The notes beneath the pieces were generated by a model that saw only the letters and a list, made by a program, of their open reading frames with translations, was not told the DNA's origin and ran no database searches. Both the position numbers and the translations under genes were made by a program. From Pedobacter sp. L105 (GTDB lineage: Bacteria; Bacteroidota; Bacteroidia; Sphingobacteriales; Sphingobacteriaceae), in NCBI RefSeq assembly GCF_009765875.1, contig NZ_LMUP01000014.1:124001-188000 (forward strand): a DNA stretch of 64,000 bases, in the 5' to 3' direction. Positions 41,451 through 49,488 of the stretch are shown one piece after another (the first letter of the stretch is position 1; the number at the start of each line of letters is the position of its first letter).

Positions 41451-42518
41451 ATGAGACACAATTTTGGAGCAGGTCCCTGCATTCTACCTCAGGAAGTATT
41501 TAAACAGGCATCACAGGCTGTTTTAGATTTTAAAGACGGCTTATCGATACTGGAAATTTCACATCGTACCCCTGAGTTTGAGGCAGTTGTAGCGGAGGCT
41601 GTTAAACTAGTTAAAGAATTGTTAAATGTACCTGAAGGTTACTCTGTATTGTTTTTACAGGGTGGTGCAAGTTTGCAGTTTGCCATGGTTCCAATGAATT
41701 TATTGAGCGAAGGAAAAACTGCAAGTTACCTGGAAACCGGAGTGTGGGCCAATAAGGCAATTAAGGAAGTAAAAAACTTTGGAACGGCTCAAATTGTAGC
41801 TTCTTCAAAGGATGCTAACTTTACTTATATCCCTAAGGATTATGCTATTCCTGAGGATAGTGCTTATTTCCATTTTACATCAAACAATACCATTTACGGA
41901 ACTGAAGTATTCAACCTTCCTGAAACTAAAATCCCTGTAGTTTGCGACATGTCTTCTGATATCATGAGCAGGGTGATTGATGTTTCCAAATATGACCTGA
42001 TCTATGCCGGTGCACAGAAAAATATCGGCCCTGCCGGTTCTACTGTGGTGATCATTAAAGATGAGATCTTAGGTAAAACTACCAACAAGATCCCTTCGAT
42101 GCTGAATTACAAAGAGCATATCGACGGCGGATCAATGTACAATACACCTCCAGTATTTGCTATTTATGTAGCCATGCTGAACCTGAGATGGTTAAAATCT
42201 AAAGGCGGCGTAGCGGAAATCGAAAAAGAAAATATTGCTAAAGCGAGAGCTTTATATGCTGAGATCGACAGAAACCCCTTGTTTAAAGGTACCTGTGCGG
42301 TTGAAGACCGTTCAAGAATGAATGTATGTTTTGTAATGGAAAATCCTGAATTGGAAAAACCATTCCTGAAATTTGCAGAAGAAAACGGAATAGAAGGAAT
42401 TAAGGGACACAGAAGTGTAGGTGGGTTCAGAGCCTCTATCTACAATGCATTGCCAATTACAAGTGTACATACCTTAGTGGAATTGATGCAGATTTTTGCA
42501 GAGAAACACCAAAAATAA
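41451..42518 (+). CDS. serC: Phosphoserine aminotransferase
   Basis: 355 residues, fold type I PLP enzyme. MRHNFGAGPCILPQEV at the start, FLQGGASLQFAMVPMNL, and YAGAQKNIGPAGSTVVIIK with the PLP lysine. It makes phosphoserine from 3-phosphohydroxypyruvate and glutamate. serA follows 6 nt downstream, so the first two steps of serine synthesis form one operon, in the reverse order of the pathway. No serB is adjacent. Confidence 0.97.
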   Translation: MRHNFGAGPCILPQEVFKQASQAVLDFKDGLSILEISHRTPEFEAVVAEAVKLVKELLNVPEGYSVLFLQGGASLQFAMVPMNLLSEGKTASYLETGVWANKAIKEVKNFGTAQIVASSKDANFTYIPKDYAIPEDSAYFHFTSNNTIYGTEVFNLPETKIPVVCDMSSDIMSRVIDVSKYDLIYAGAQKNIGPAGSTVVIIKDEILGKTTNKIPSMLNYKEHIDGGSMYNTPPVFAIYVAMLNLRWLKSKGGVAEIEKENIAKARALYAEIDRNPLFKGTCAVEDRSRMNVCFVMENPELEKPFLKFAEENGIEGIKGHRSVGGFRASIYNALPITSVHTLVELMQIFAEKHQK

Positions 42519-42524
42519 AATTTA

Positions 42525-43475
42525 ATGATTAAGATACTTGCAAACGATGGGATAGACCCTATCGGAAAACGATTATTAGAAGAAGCCGGTTTTATTGTAG
42601 ATACAGAAACTGTTGCTCAGGATAAATTAATTGAAGCCCTGCAAAACTATGATGCCATCACGGTTAGAAGTGCGACAAAAGTACGTCAGGATGTGATTGA
42701 TGCCTGTCCTAATTTAAAATTGATTGGCAGAGGCGGCGTAGGAATGGATAATATTGATGTGGAGTATGCCCGTGAAAAAGGTCTTGCTGTAGTAAATACC
42801 CCTGCAGCATCGTCCTTATCGGTTGCAGAACTGGTATTTGCACATTTATTTACCGGTGTCCGTTTTTTACAGGATTCCAACCGTAAAATGCCTGTTGAAG
42901 GTGATACCAAATTCAATAAACTAAAAAAAGATTATGCTAAAGGTATAGAGCTGAAAGGCAAAACTTTAGGTATTATCGGTTTCGGCAGAATTGGACGTGC
43001 TACAGCTTCTGTAGCTTTGGGTTTAGGTATGAATGTATTAGCTTATGACCTTTATCCTTTTGAAGGTGCTATTACGTTGAAATTTCAGGGGGACCTGAGC
43101 CTGGATATCCCGGTTAAAACTGTCTCTCTGGAAGAAGTAATTTCAAATTGTGATTTTATTACTTTGCATACTCCTTTTGCAGACAAACCTATTTTGGGTG
43201 CAGCTGAATTTGATCAGATGAAACCAGGAGTAGGTGTAGTGAATTGTTCAAGAGGTGGTACGATTGATGAGCAGGCGTTAATTAATGCCTTAGATAGCGG
43301 CAAACTGGCCTTTGCAGGTCTGGACGTGTTTGATAATGAGCCGACACCTTTGAAGGCTATTTTAGAGCATGCTAAAATATCTTTAACACCGCATATTGGT
43401 GCAGCTACAAACGAAGCGCAAGAGCGTATTGGTGAAGAATTAGCTTCATTGATCATTGCTCATTTTAAGAAATAG
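42525..43475 (+). CDS. serA: D-3-phosphoglycerate dehydrogenase, short form
   Basis: 316 residues. NAD site LGIIGFGRIGRATASVALG, then LHTPFADKPILGAAEF, NCSRGGTIDEQAL and LTPHIGAATNEAQERIG with the catalytic Arg, Glu and His. It ends right after the catalytic domain and lacks the C-terminal ACT and intervening domains, so serine feedback inhibition of the E. coli kind is not expected. It follows serC by 6 nt. A strong terminator lies 60 nt later. Confidence 0.95.
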   Translation: MIKILANDGIDPIGKRLLEEAGFIVDTETVAQDKLIEALQNYDAITVRSATKVRQDVIDACPNLKLIGRGGVGMDNIDVEYAREKGLAVVNTPAASSLSVAELVFAHLFTGVRFLQDSNRKMPVEGDTKFNKLKKDYAKGIELKGKTLGIIGFGRIGRATASVALGLGMNVLAYDLYPFEGAITLKFQGDLSLDIPVKTVSLEEVISNCDFITLHTPFADKPILGAAEFDQMKPGVGVVNCSRGGTIDEQALINALDSGKLAFAGLDVFDNEPTPLKAILEHAKISLTPHIGAATNEAQERIGEELASLIIAHFKK

Positions 43476-43535
43476 ATATACCATTCAATAGAGTCAGCGA
43501 AGCTGTATTTGCTTAAAAAATTGTATTGAAACCAC

Positions 43536-43577
43536 AAAAAGGTTTAAGGATTTAAATGTCCTTAAACCTTTTTTTAT
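43536..43577 (+). terminator. serC-serA terminator
   Basis: A perfect 15-bp stem (43536-43550 with 43559-43573; AAAAAGGTTTAAGGA and its complement) with an 8-nt loop and a T-run that continues to 43575. Confidence 0.92.
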
Positions 43578-43656
43578 ATAAAGCCCTTTATAATGTATGA
43601 TAAAATTCTTTAAGAGAACTTATGTTGTTTTTTAAAGAAAATAAATTATATAAAAA

Positions 43657-43687
43657 TTTGCATTTACATAAAGTATGCGTATTATTG
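43657..43687 (+). promoter_or_regulatory. Promoter of the 92-residue protein gene
   Basis: TTTG (43657-43660), 19-bp spacer, TATTATTG (43680-43687; 7 of 8 to the consensus). The ATG at 43722 is 34 nt downstream. Confidence 0.5.
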
Positions 43688-43721
43688 CATTAAAGTAATT
43701 ATAGAAGAGAATTTAAATCTT

Positions 43722-44000
43722 ATGAAAACTCCTAAAGAATTTATAGAGGAAAAAATGGCAGAATTGATTTTATCATTTAGTCATATTTGGTGCCGGATTG
43801 AATTTCATCAACTGTCTGACGCGTGGTATGTTGAAATAAATCCTGAAGAATGTTTTCACGAGCCTGCTTTAAAAGAGTTTCTTGCAGATATTTTGTTCTC
43901 TTTTAATGATGTGTATCCTAACGAGAGCATTGTCTTTGTAACGGGAGCAGATTGGTTTAAGCAGGGGAGTTTGATTACAGCAGATTTACTGGAGAACTAA
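43722..44000 (+). CDS. Small acidic protein, unknown function
   Basis: 92 residues, MKTPKEFIEEKMAELILSFS start, soluble and acidic, with WYVEINPEECFHEPALKEFL and IVFVTGADWFKQG. Two short beta-rich parts around a helix. No family recognised. It has its own promoter, stands between the serine operon and a convergent membrane-protein gene, and ends 37 nt before the latter's end. Good codon structure supports a real gene. Confidence 0.65.
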   Translation: MKTPKEFIEEKMAELILSFSHIWCRIEFHQLSDAWYVEINPEECFHEPALKEFLADILFSFNDVYPNESIVFVTGADWFKQGSLITADLLEN

Positions 44001-44037
44001 TATTGAATGACTAAATTGGCTCAGGTGAAAGGCGCTA

Positions 44038-44547
44038 CTATTTCTTTTTCAGTTTATTGAAGAAGAAAATACCACCTATGACAATAATCAGGATTAAAAC
44101 GATGATGATATAGGTGCTGGTATCTGTTTTAATGTTTACCTGAGCTTCCTTCGCTTTGAGTTCATCATTTTGTGCCTGCAGCCTTTTGATGGTCAGCATG
44201 TAACCCTCCATTCTTTTGCTGGTGTTGCTAGCATTATTCTGCACCTGCTGTACTTCCTGGTCTTTGTAATCCATCAGGATCTTCAGTTCGCGGAAGATAT
44301 TGTTGTCACTGAGGATAACCTGTCTTAATATTTCACTCGAATTTCTGATATCACTTTTGGTCTGTAAGCCGAATATCCCTGTTCTAGCAGCCAGGCTTAG
44401 TTCATATTGCCCGAATTTGGCACTTCGTTCTGCGAGCAGGCCATTTATTTTGAAACGTTGTGTTTGATAAGCTGAAGTATCGGTTTGTGCAGCCATGGTG
44501 TTAAACCCATAACCCAGACCTATCAATAAGAGCAAAAATCTAATCAT
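44038..44547 (-). CDS. Exported, C-terminally anchored coiled-coil protein
   Basis: 169 residues. Signal peptide to about residue 20 (MIRFLLLLIGLGYGFNTMAA), mostly helical middle with a coiled coil at about 95-137 (MDYKDQEVQQVQN, TIKRLQAQNDELKAKE), and a membrane helix at about 145-163 (YIIIVLILIIVIGGIFFF) followed by KLKKK. The body thus faces the periplasm and the tail the cytoplasm. No family recognised. It stands 69 nt from the SAM-hydroxide adenosyltransferase gene upstream on the same strand and may share its transcript. Confidence 0.68.
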   Translation of the reverse strand: MIRFLLLLIGLGYGFNTMAAQTDTSAYQTQRFKINGLLAERSAKFGQYELSLAARTGIFGLQTKSDIRNSSEILRQVILSDNNIFRELKILMDYKDQEVQQVQNNASNTSKRMEGYMLTIKRLQAQNDELKAKEAQVNIKTDTSTYIIIVLILIIVIGGIFFFNKLKKK

Positions 44548-44616
44548 TGTAATTCTTTTTTGAGGTGAAGCAAATTGTATGCCTTATCCTGTTTCATTGA
44601 TAAATTAGAAGCTGGA

Positions 44617-45396
44617 TCAGGAATGAAACTGTATCCGGACGATATCACTCAGGTGTAAACCGAGCAGTCCACTGGCTTTTCCTTTATTAATCGCAATTTC
44701 CAGGTGGTTACTGATGCCAAACAGACATAGCTTTTCCCCTTCGGGCACTTCATTATAATGCCAGCTGAGCTGAGTAATGGTTTCACTTTTTCTAAAAAAA
44801 AGGGTAAAGTCCCTGTTGCGCTGTACCTTGGTGAAAAGTTCTTTGGTGATATTGGTGATGACGTTACAAAAAGTATCGATATAGATCACACTACCGCGGA
44901 TCATGTCTGGTTCAATAACCGGGTTAAGCAGCATTCTTTCTTCAATACCATCGGTAGGGATACCAATGTCTTTTAGCTTTCCGCCTTTGGCCAGGTGAAT
45001 GGCTGCTTTGACAAAAATATCTACCAGCGGAAAGTGAAGATATTTCAAATCCTGCATAATATTTAGTTCTACAATTTCATCAGGTTTGCCATCAAACAGG
45101 AGGGAAAATATCCCATTGTCTGCGCCTACAAAATAATGGTCGTGATATTTTAATCCCACATATTTTGTGTTTTCGCTGAACACAGAATCTATACCTATCA
45201 GGTGCACAGTACCTTTAGGAAAATAATGGTATACATTCTTCAAAACGAAGGCTGCATAAGAGATATTGAAGGAGGGAACTTCGTGGGTAATGTCAACAAT
45301 AGTGGCCGTAGGTAAGATCGTCAGGATACTGCCTTTTAGTGCAGCCTGATAAAAATCTTTAGAACCTAAATCTGTGGTTAAAGTGATAATGGCCAT
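44617..45396 (-). CDS. SAM hydroxide adenosyltransferase (DUF62 family)
   Basis: 259 residues of the SAM-chlorinase/fluorinase superfamily: ITLTTDLGSKDFYQAALKGSI at the N-terminus, VDITHEVPSFNISYAAFVLKN, and FVGADNGIFSLLF. DUF62 enzymes split SAM with water to adenosine and methionine. It lacks features that would point to halide use that I can identify. The start codon abuts a 16-bp inverted repeat shared with the divergent phoH gene. This pair next to purC is a common Bacteroidota neighbourhood in my recollection. Confidence 0.9.
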   Translation of the reverse strand: MAIITLTTDLGSKDFYQAALKGSILTILPTATIVDITHEVPSFNISYAAFVLKNVYHYFPKGTVHLIGIDSVFSENTKYVGLKYHDHYFVGADNGIFSLLFDGKPDEIVELNIMQDLKYLHFPLVDIFVKAAIHLAKGGKLKDIGIPTDGIEERMLLNPVIEPDMIRGSVIYIDTFCNVITNITKELFTKVQRNRDFTLFFRKSETITQLSWHYNEVPEGEKLCLFGISNHLEIAINKGKASGLLGLHLSDIVRIQFHS

Positions 45397-45462
45397 TAAA
45401 AATTGAATATTTATTCTTATTCTTGCGTAAGTGGCTTAGCGCCTACAAATATTCAATTTTTA
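45397..45462. promoter_or_regulatory. Inverted repeat in the divergent phoH control region
   Basis: TAAAAATTGAATATTT (45397-45412) and AAATATTCAATTTTTA (45447-45462) are perfect 16-bp inverted repeats with a 34-nt loop that can form an inner GCG-TAAG/CTTA-CGC stem. Each arm lies just ahead of one of the two divergent genes, so both leaders begin with the same sequence. It is either a shared operator or paired leader hairpins. Confidence 0.55.
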
Positions 45463-45498
45463 TATCAAAATATACACTTCTATCTAAAAAACAATATT

Positions 45499-46461
45499 TT
45501 GAACGAACTTAAACTAACATTAGAAACAGTAGATCCGGCACAATTCTGGGGTTCAAATAATGAACATTATGAGTTGATCAAACGTGCATTTCCCAAGCTT
45601 AAAATTGTTGCCAGAGGCAACGAGGTTAAAGTGTTAGGTGACGAAGCAGAGCAAAAACTCTTCGATAAGAAGTTTGGAAAACTGGTTGCGCAGCTGGAGC
45701 AATATGGTTCACTTAAATCAAGTGATATAGAGTCGATCTTAGCCATAAAAAATATTGCCGAATCTAATGGTGCAGCTCCTGAAAAGGTGAATGGCGGCGG
45801 TGGAGAGGTGATCGTTTTTGGGAATAACGGTGCAATGATCAAAGCCAGAACAGCTAATCAGCGCCGGATGGTTGACAGTATTGTAAAAAACGATGTGATA
45901 TTCGCCATTGGTCCTGCCGGAACGGGGAAAACCTACACCGCAGTAGCGCTGGCTGTAAGGGCATTGAAGAATAAAGAAATTAAAAGGATCATCTTAACCA
46001 GGCCCGCTGTAGAAGCCGGAGAGAGTTTAGGCTTCCTGCCAGGAGATTTGAAGGAAAAGGTAGATCCTTACCTTCGTCCGCTATATGATGCCCTGGATGA
46101 CATGATACCTGCTGAGAAACTGAAATTGTACCTGGAGAACAGAACAATTGAAATTGCCCCTCTTGCATTTATGCGTGGCCGGACATTAGATAACTGCTTC
46201 GTAATTTTGGATGAAGCGCAAAATTCCACAGATTTGCAGCTGAAAATGTTCCTGACCCGTATGGGGCCAACAGCAAAGTTTATTGTAACAGGAGATGTAA
46301 CACAGATAGATTTACCAAAAAAATCTATGTCGGGTTTACACAATGCCCTGCGCATTCTGGATGATATTCCTGGTATAGAAATTATATATCTTACCGGAGA
46401 AGATGTGTTAAGACATCAGCTGGTGAAAAGGATTTTAAAAGCATATGGAGATATACAGTAA
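45499..46461 (+). CDS. phoH: PhoH-family ATPase
   Basis: About 320 residues starting at TTG 45499 (LNELKLTLETVD, the usual family start); no ATG lies nearby in the same frame except a distant one at 45403 that falls in the inverted repeat. An N-terminal RNA-binding-like part is followed by the P-loop GPAGTGKTYTA and Walker B CFVILDEAQNS. PhoH proteins are ATPases tied to RNA metabolism; the exact role is open. It is 52 nt upstream of purC on the same strand. Confidence 0.92.
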   Translation: MNELKLTLETVDPAQFWGSNNEHYELIKRAFPKLKIVARGNEVKVLGDEAEQKLFDKKFGKLVAQLEQYGSLKSSDIESILAIKNIAESNGAAPEKVNGGGGEVIVFGNNGAMIKARTANQRRMVDSIVKNDVIFAIGPAGTGKTYTAVALAVRALKNKEIKRIILTRPAVEAGESLGFLPGDLKEKVDPYLRPLYDALDDMIPAEKLKLYLENRTIEIAPLAFMRGRTLDNCFVILDEAQNSTDLQLKMFLTRMGPTAKFIVTGDVTQIDLPKKSMSGLHNALRILDDIPGIEIIYLTGEDVLRHQLVKRILKAYGDIQ

Positions 46462-46513
46462 CCTCCGCAATACAGTGATTTATAAACAACAATTGATGTG
46501 ATCCATCAGCAAC

Positions 46514-47467
46514 ATGAGAGCAATAAAAGAAACCAATTTTAAATTTCCAAAACAGAGCAGTTTTTATAAAGGGAAAGTACGTGATGTATATACGATTGAT
46601 CATCGCCTGATGGCGATGGTGGTAACAGACAGAATTTCTGCGTTTGACGTAGTATTGCCTGAGGCCATTCCTTATAAGGGACAAGTGTTAAATCAGATTG
46701 GAGCCAAGTTTTTGAAAGCCACAGCCGATATTGTTCCCAACTGGGTGATTGCTGTGCCCGATGAAATGGTTACCATAGGCAGGATCTGTGAGCCGTTCAA
46801 AGTAGAAATGGTGATCAGGGGTTACCTGGCCGGACATGCCTGGAGAGAATACAGTGAAGGTAAACGCAGCGTTTGCGGTGTAACACTTCCTGAAGGCTTA
46901 AAGGAAAACGATCAATTACCTCATCCAATCATCACACCAACTACTAAAGCAAGCGTTGGGCATGATGAAGATATTTCAAGAGAAGATATTTTGGCAAAGG
47001 GTATCGTTTCCATCCTGGATTATGATAAACTGGAAAATTATACCTATGCCTTGTACAAAAGAGGAACAGAAATGGCTGCAGAACGCGGACTGATCCTGGT
47101 AGATACAAAGTATGAGTTTGGTAAGGTGGGAGAGGAGATCTTCCTGATCGACGAGATCCATACACCTGATTCTTCACGTTATTTTTATGCCGAAGGTTAC
47201 GCAGAGCGCCAGGCAGAAAATGAACCACAAAAACAGCTTTCAAAAGAGTTTGTCCGCAAATGGCTAATCGAGAATGGCTTTCAGGGTAAAGATGGACAAA
47301 CTATCCCTGTAATGACCCCCGAGATCGTAGATTCTATTTCTGAGCGTTATATTGAACTCTATGAGCAGATAACCGGTGACCAGTTTATAAAGAATAATCA
47401 GGATGATATTTTGAATAGGGTAGAACAAAATGTTTTAACTAGTCTGCATACTCTTTTGTCAAATTAA
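46514..47467 (+). CDS. purC: Phosphoribosylaminoimidazole-succinocarboxamide synthase
   Basis: 317 residues, longer than the 237-residue E. coli type but like the eukaryotic/Bacteroidota form. FYKGKVRDVYTIDHRLMAMVVTDRISAFD at the start binds ATP and the substrate; RGYLAGHAWREY and LILVDTKYEFGK are conserved. It makes SAICAR in purine synthesis. Downstream are a STAS-domain gene (33 nt) and rnz, all on the same strand, probably co-transcribed. No purine riboswitch is seen in front. Confidence 0.96.
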   Translation: MRAIKETNFKFPKQSSFYKGKVRDVYTIDHRLMAMVVTDRISAFDVVLPEAIPYKGQVLNQIGAKFLKATADIVPNWVIAVPDEMVTIGRICEPFKVEMVIRGYLAGHAWREYSEGKRSVCGVTLPEGLKENDQLPHPIITPTTKASVGHDEDISREDILAKGIVSILDYDKLENYTYALYKRGTEMAAERGLILVDTKYEFGKVGEEIFLIDEIHTPDSSRYFYAEGYAERQAENEPQKQLSKEFVRKWLIENGFQGKDGQTIPVMTPEIVDSISERYIELYEQITGDQFIKNNQDDILNRVEQNVLTSLHTLLSN

Positions 47468-47500
47468 TTTCTTAATTTGTTATCCTCAAACAATAAATTT

Positions 47501-47890
47501 ATGAAATTTTCAGTAGATAAACACGAGAAGTATGTTGTCATCAGGCTTGACGAAAGCCGTCTGACCGCAGATAATGCCCCAGGCCTGAAATCTGAATTCA
47601 TTTTATTGAATACTGAAGGGTATTGTAATATTGTTCTTGACCTTTCATTGGTAACAGCGTGTGATGATTCTCAGGATCTGAGCTGCTTACTGGTAGGGAA
47701 CAGAATCTGTAAGCAGGCAAATGGTTTGTTTGTGGTGACCAATGTAGCAGCCTGCATTGCCGAATTACTGGACATGTCTGTTTTTGATCAGTCGCTGAAT
47801 ATTGTAAATAACCTGAGTGAGGCTGAGGACCTGATTTTCATGGAAGAAATAGAGAAAGAGTTGTTAGGGAGTTTTGATCAGGAAAATTAA
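47501..47890 (+). CDS. Single-domain STAS protein (anti-sigma factor antagonist type)
   Basis: 129 residues from the ATG at 47501 (MKFSVDKHEKYVVIRLDESRL); an in-frame TTG at 47477 is less likely. The STAS core is present (NIVLDLSLVTACDDSQDLS) with several Ser near the usual phosphorylation site. It could act in partner switching with an anti-sigma kinase, but none is nearby. It overlaps rnz by 1 nt (TAATG), so the two are coupled. Confidence 0.8.
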   Translation: MKFSVDKHEKYVVIRLDESRLTADNAPGLKSEFILLNTEGYCNIVLDLSLVTACDDSQDLSCLLVGNRICKQANGLFVVTNVAACIAELLDMSVFDQSLNIVNNLSEAEDLIFMEEIEKELLGSFDQEN

Positions 47891-48801
47891 TGAAATTTGA
47901 GGTTACCATTTTAGGGAGTAGTTCCGCTACTCCTGTGTTTAACAGAAATCCAACAGCACAGCTTTTAAATTGTAATGAGAAGTTTTACCTGATCGACTGC
48001 GGGGAAGGTACCCAGCAGCAAATGATCAGATTTGGCATTAAGGCCAGTAAGATAGATGCAGCTTTTATCAGCCATCTCCATGGCGACCACTATTTTGGTC
48101 TGATAGGTATGCTGTCTACCATGCACCTGAACGGACGTATCAAACCTTTTCAGCTTTTTGCACCGGCACCTCTGCTCGAAATTCTGGAGATGCAGTTTAA
48201 GTATTCTGATACCCACCTAAGGTTTGATATAGCTTTTACAGCAATTGAAGCCGATGTTTCCCGGGTGATCTTTGAAAACCAGGACATGAGTGTAGAAACC
48301 ATTGTTTTAAACCATCGTATCCCCACTACCGGATTTAAGTTCACAGAGAAAAAACGTTTAAGGAAAGTCCTGGTGGAGAAACTGGAAGCAGACCACATTC
48401 CACAGGAGTATTATCAGTTGTTGAAAAAAGGCCTTGATTTAACTTTGCCAGGCGGCAGGATCATCCTGAACGCAGATTATACCATTGATTCCGATACCCC
48501 AAAAAGTTACTGCTATTGTTCAGACACACTGGCTGATGGCAGTTACCTGAATAGTCTTACCAATTGTACCTTGTTATATCACGAGGCAACTTTTTTGCAT
48601 GAGTTGCTGGAAAGAGCCAATATGACTCATCATACAACCGCTTTACAGGCCGGTGAGGTGGCTAAAACGGTAAATGCAGATAAATTGGTTATCGGGCATT
48701 TTTCTTCCCGTTACAAAACGCTGATACCTTTGCTGGAAGAAGCAGAAAGTGTTTTTCCGAATACGGAGCTCGCTCTAGAAGGGGTTACGTTCACGATATA
48801 G
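47890..48801 (+). CDS. rnz: Ribonuclease Z
   Basis: 303 residues, metallo-beta-lactamase fold. GSSSATPVFNRNPTAQLLN at the start, DCGEGTQQQMIRFG, the metal motif SHLHGDHYFGLIG, YCSDT and HEATFLHEL with later His, and GHFSSRY near the end. It cleaves tRNA precursors at the 3' side of the discriminator. Consistent with need, since tRNAs here may lack or have CCA. It starts within the last base of the STAS gene stop. A long perfect hairpin (48816-48894) follows the stop. Confidence 0.96.
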   Translation: MKFEVTILGSSSATPVFNRNPTAQLLNCNEKFYLIDCGEGTQQQMIRFGIKASKIDAAFISHLHGDHYFGLIGMLSTMHLNGRIKPFQLFAPAPLLEILEMQFKYSDTHLRFDIAFTAIEADVSRVIFENQDMSVETIVLNHRIPTTGFKFTEKKRLRKVLVEKLEADHIPQEYYQLLKKGLDLTLPGGRIILNADYTIDSDTPKSYCYCSDTLADGSYLNSLTNCTLLYHEATFLHELLERANMTHHTTALQAGEVAKTVNADKLVIGHFSSRYKTLIPLLEEAESVFPNTELALEGVTFTI

Positions 48802-48815
48802 GAGTTTGTCTGGGG

Positions 48816-48894
48816 AAAATTATAATGTACCTGTTTTCTTCCTCATTCTTTGAAAAAAAGAATGCATGTCAGAAAACAGGTACATTATAATTTT
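48816..48894. repeat. Perfect 24-bp inverted repeat after rnz
   Basis: 48816-48839 and 48871-48894 are exact reverse complements (AAAATTATAATGTACC..., 24 bp). The 31-nt loop holds a second perfect stem, CATTCTTT / AAAGAATG. The structure begins 14 nt after the rnz stop, so it may end transcription, but it is far longer than a usual terminator. Confidence 0.9.
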
Positions 48895-48912
48895 AATCCA
48901 GGAAAATCTAAG

Positions 48913-49185
48913 GGTTCACTCCTCCAGCATGATGCATACCTGCATGATGTACAACTTACATACAATCCATAAAGTTTAAAGGTTCACTTCTTCAGCATGG
49001 TGCATACTTGCATGATGTACAACTTACGTACAATTCATAAAGTTTAAAGGTTCACTCCTCCAGCATGGTGCATACTTGCATGATGTACAACTTACTTACA
49101 ATCCATAAAGTTTAAAGGTTCACATCCTCCAGCATGATGCGTACTTGCATGATGTATAACTTACCTGCAACCCATAAAATCTAAA
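48913..49185. repeat. 68-bp tandem repeat array, four copies plus remnant
   Basis: Units at 48913-48980, 48981-49048, 49049-49116 and 49117-49185 (the last has one extra base); a degenerate start of a fifth (GATTCAC) is at 49186. Consensus parts: GGTTCACTCCTCCAGCATG, CATACTTGCATGATGTACAA, CCATAAAGTTTAAA. Each unit holds an ATGCA-TACC-TGCAT-type hairpin. 68 is not a multiple of 3 and no frame is open. Copies are joined without spacers, so this is not CRISPR. Confidence 0.93.
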
Positions 49186-49374
49186 GATTCACTTTTCAGG
49201 CATAATACAAAATGTTATTCTGCTTGCCTATAGCCTATCTCTTTTGAATTCAAAATAATATTGTAGAGCTATATTATTTATAACTCTCTTATTCTTTTTT
49301 TTACATCAGCCAGGTATGCGCCCTGCTGGTTTTCCCTTTCCTATATGCTGGATGATTAATCCCGGGGATGGTCT

Positions 49375-49460
49375 ATAAAAAAAGGGGTGTGTTATATTCT
49401 TGCCTAGAAATTTTGCGTAGCAAAGGTTTCAGCAAGAATATAACACACCCCTTTTTTTAT
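49375..49460. repeat. Perfect 29-bp inverted repeat after the MCE gene
   Basis: 49375-49403 and 49432-49460 are exact reverse complements over 29 bp (core GGGGTGTGTTATATTCTTGC). The 28-nt loop holds a TTTGC / GCAAA stem. The T7 run after the stem on either side fits a bidirectional terminator, and the MCE gene ends 29 nt away at 49489. Confidence 0.92.
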
Positions 49461-49488
49461 TTCTCTAAAAGATTAAGCAACCTGCATA

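Noticed and set aside
48913..49185. CRISPR array
   Set aside because: Units are contiguous 68-bp copies with no variable spacers and no cas genes in the window.
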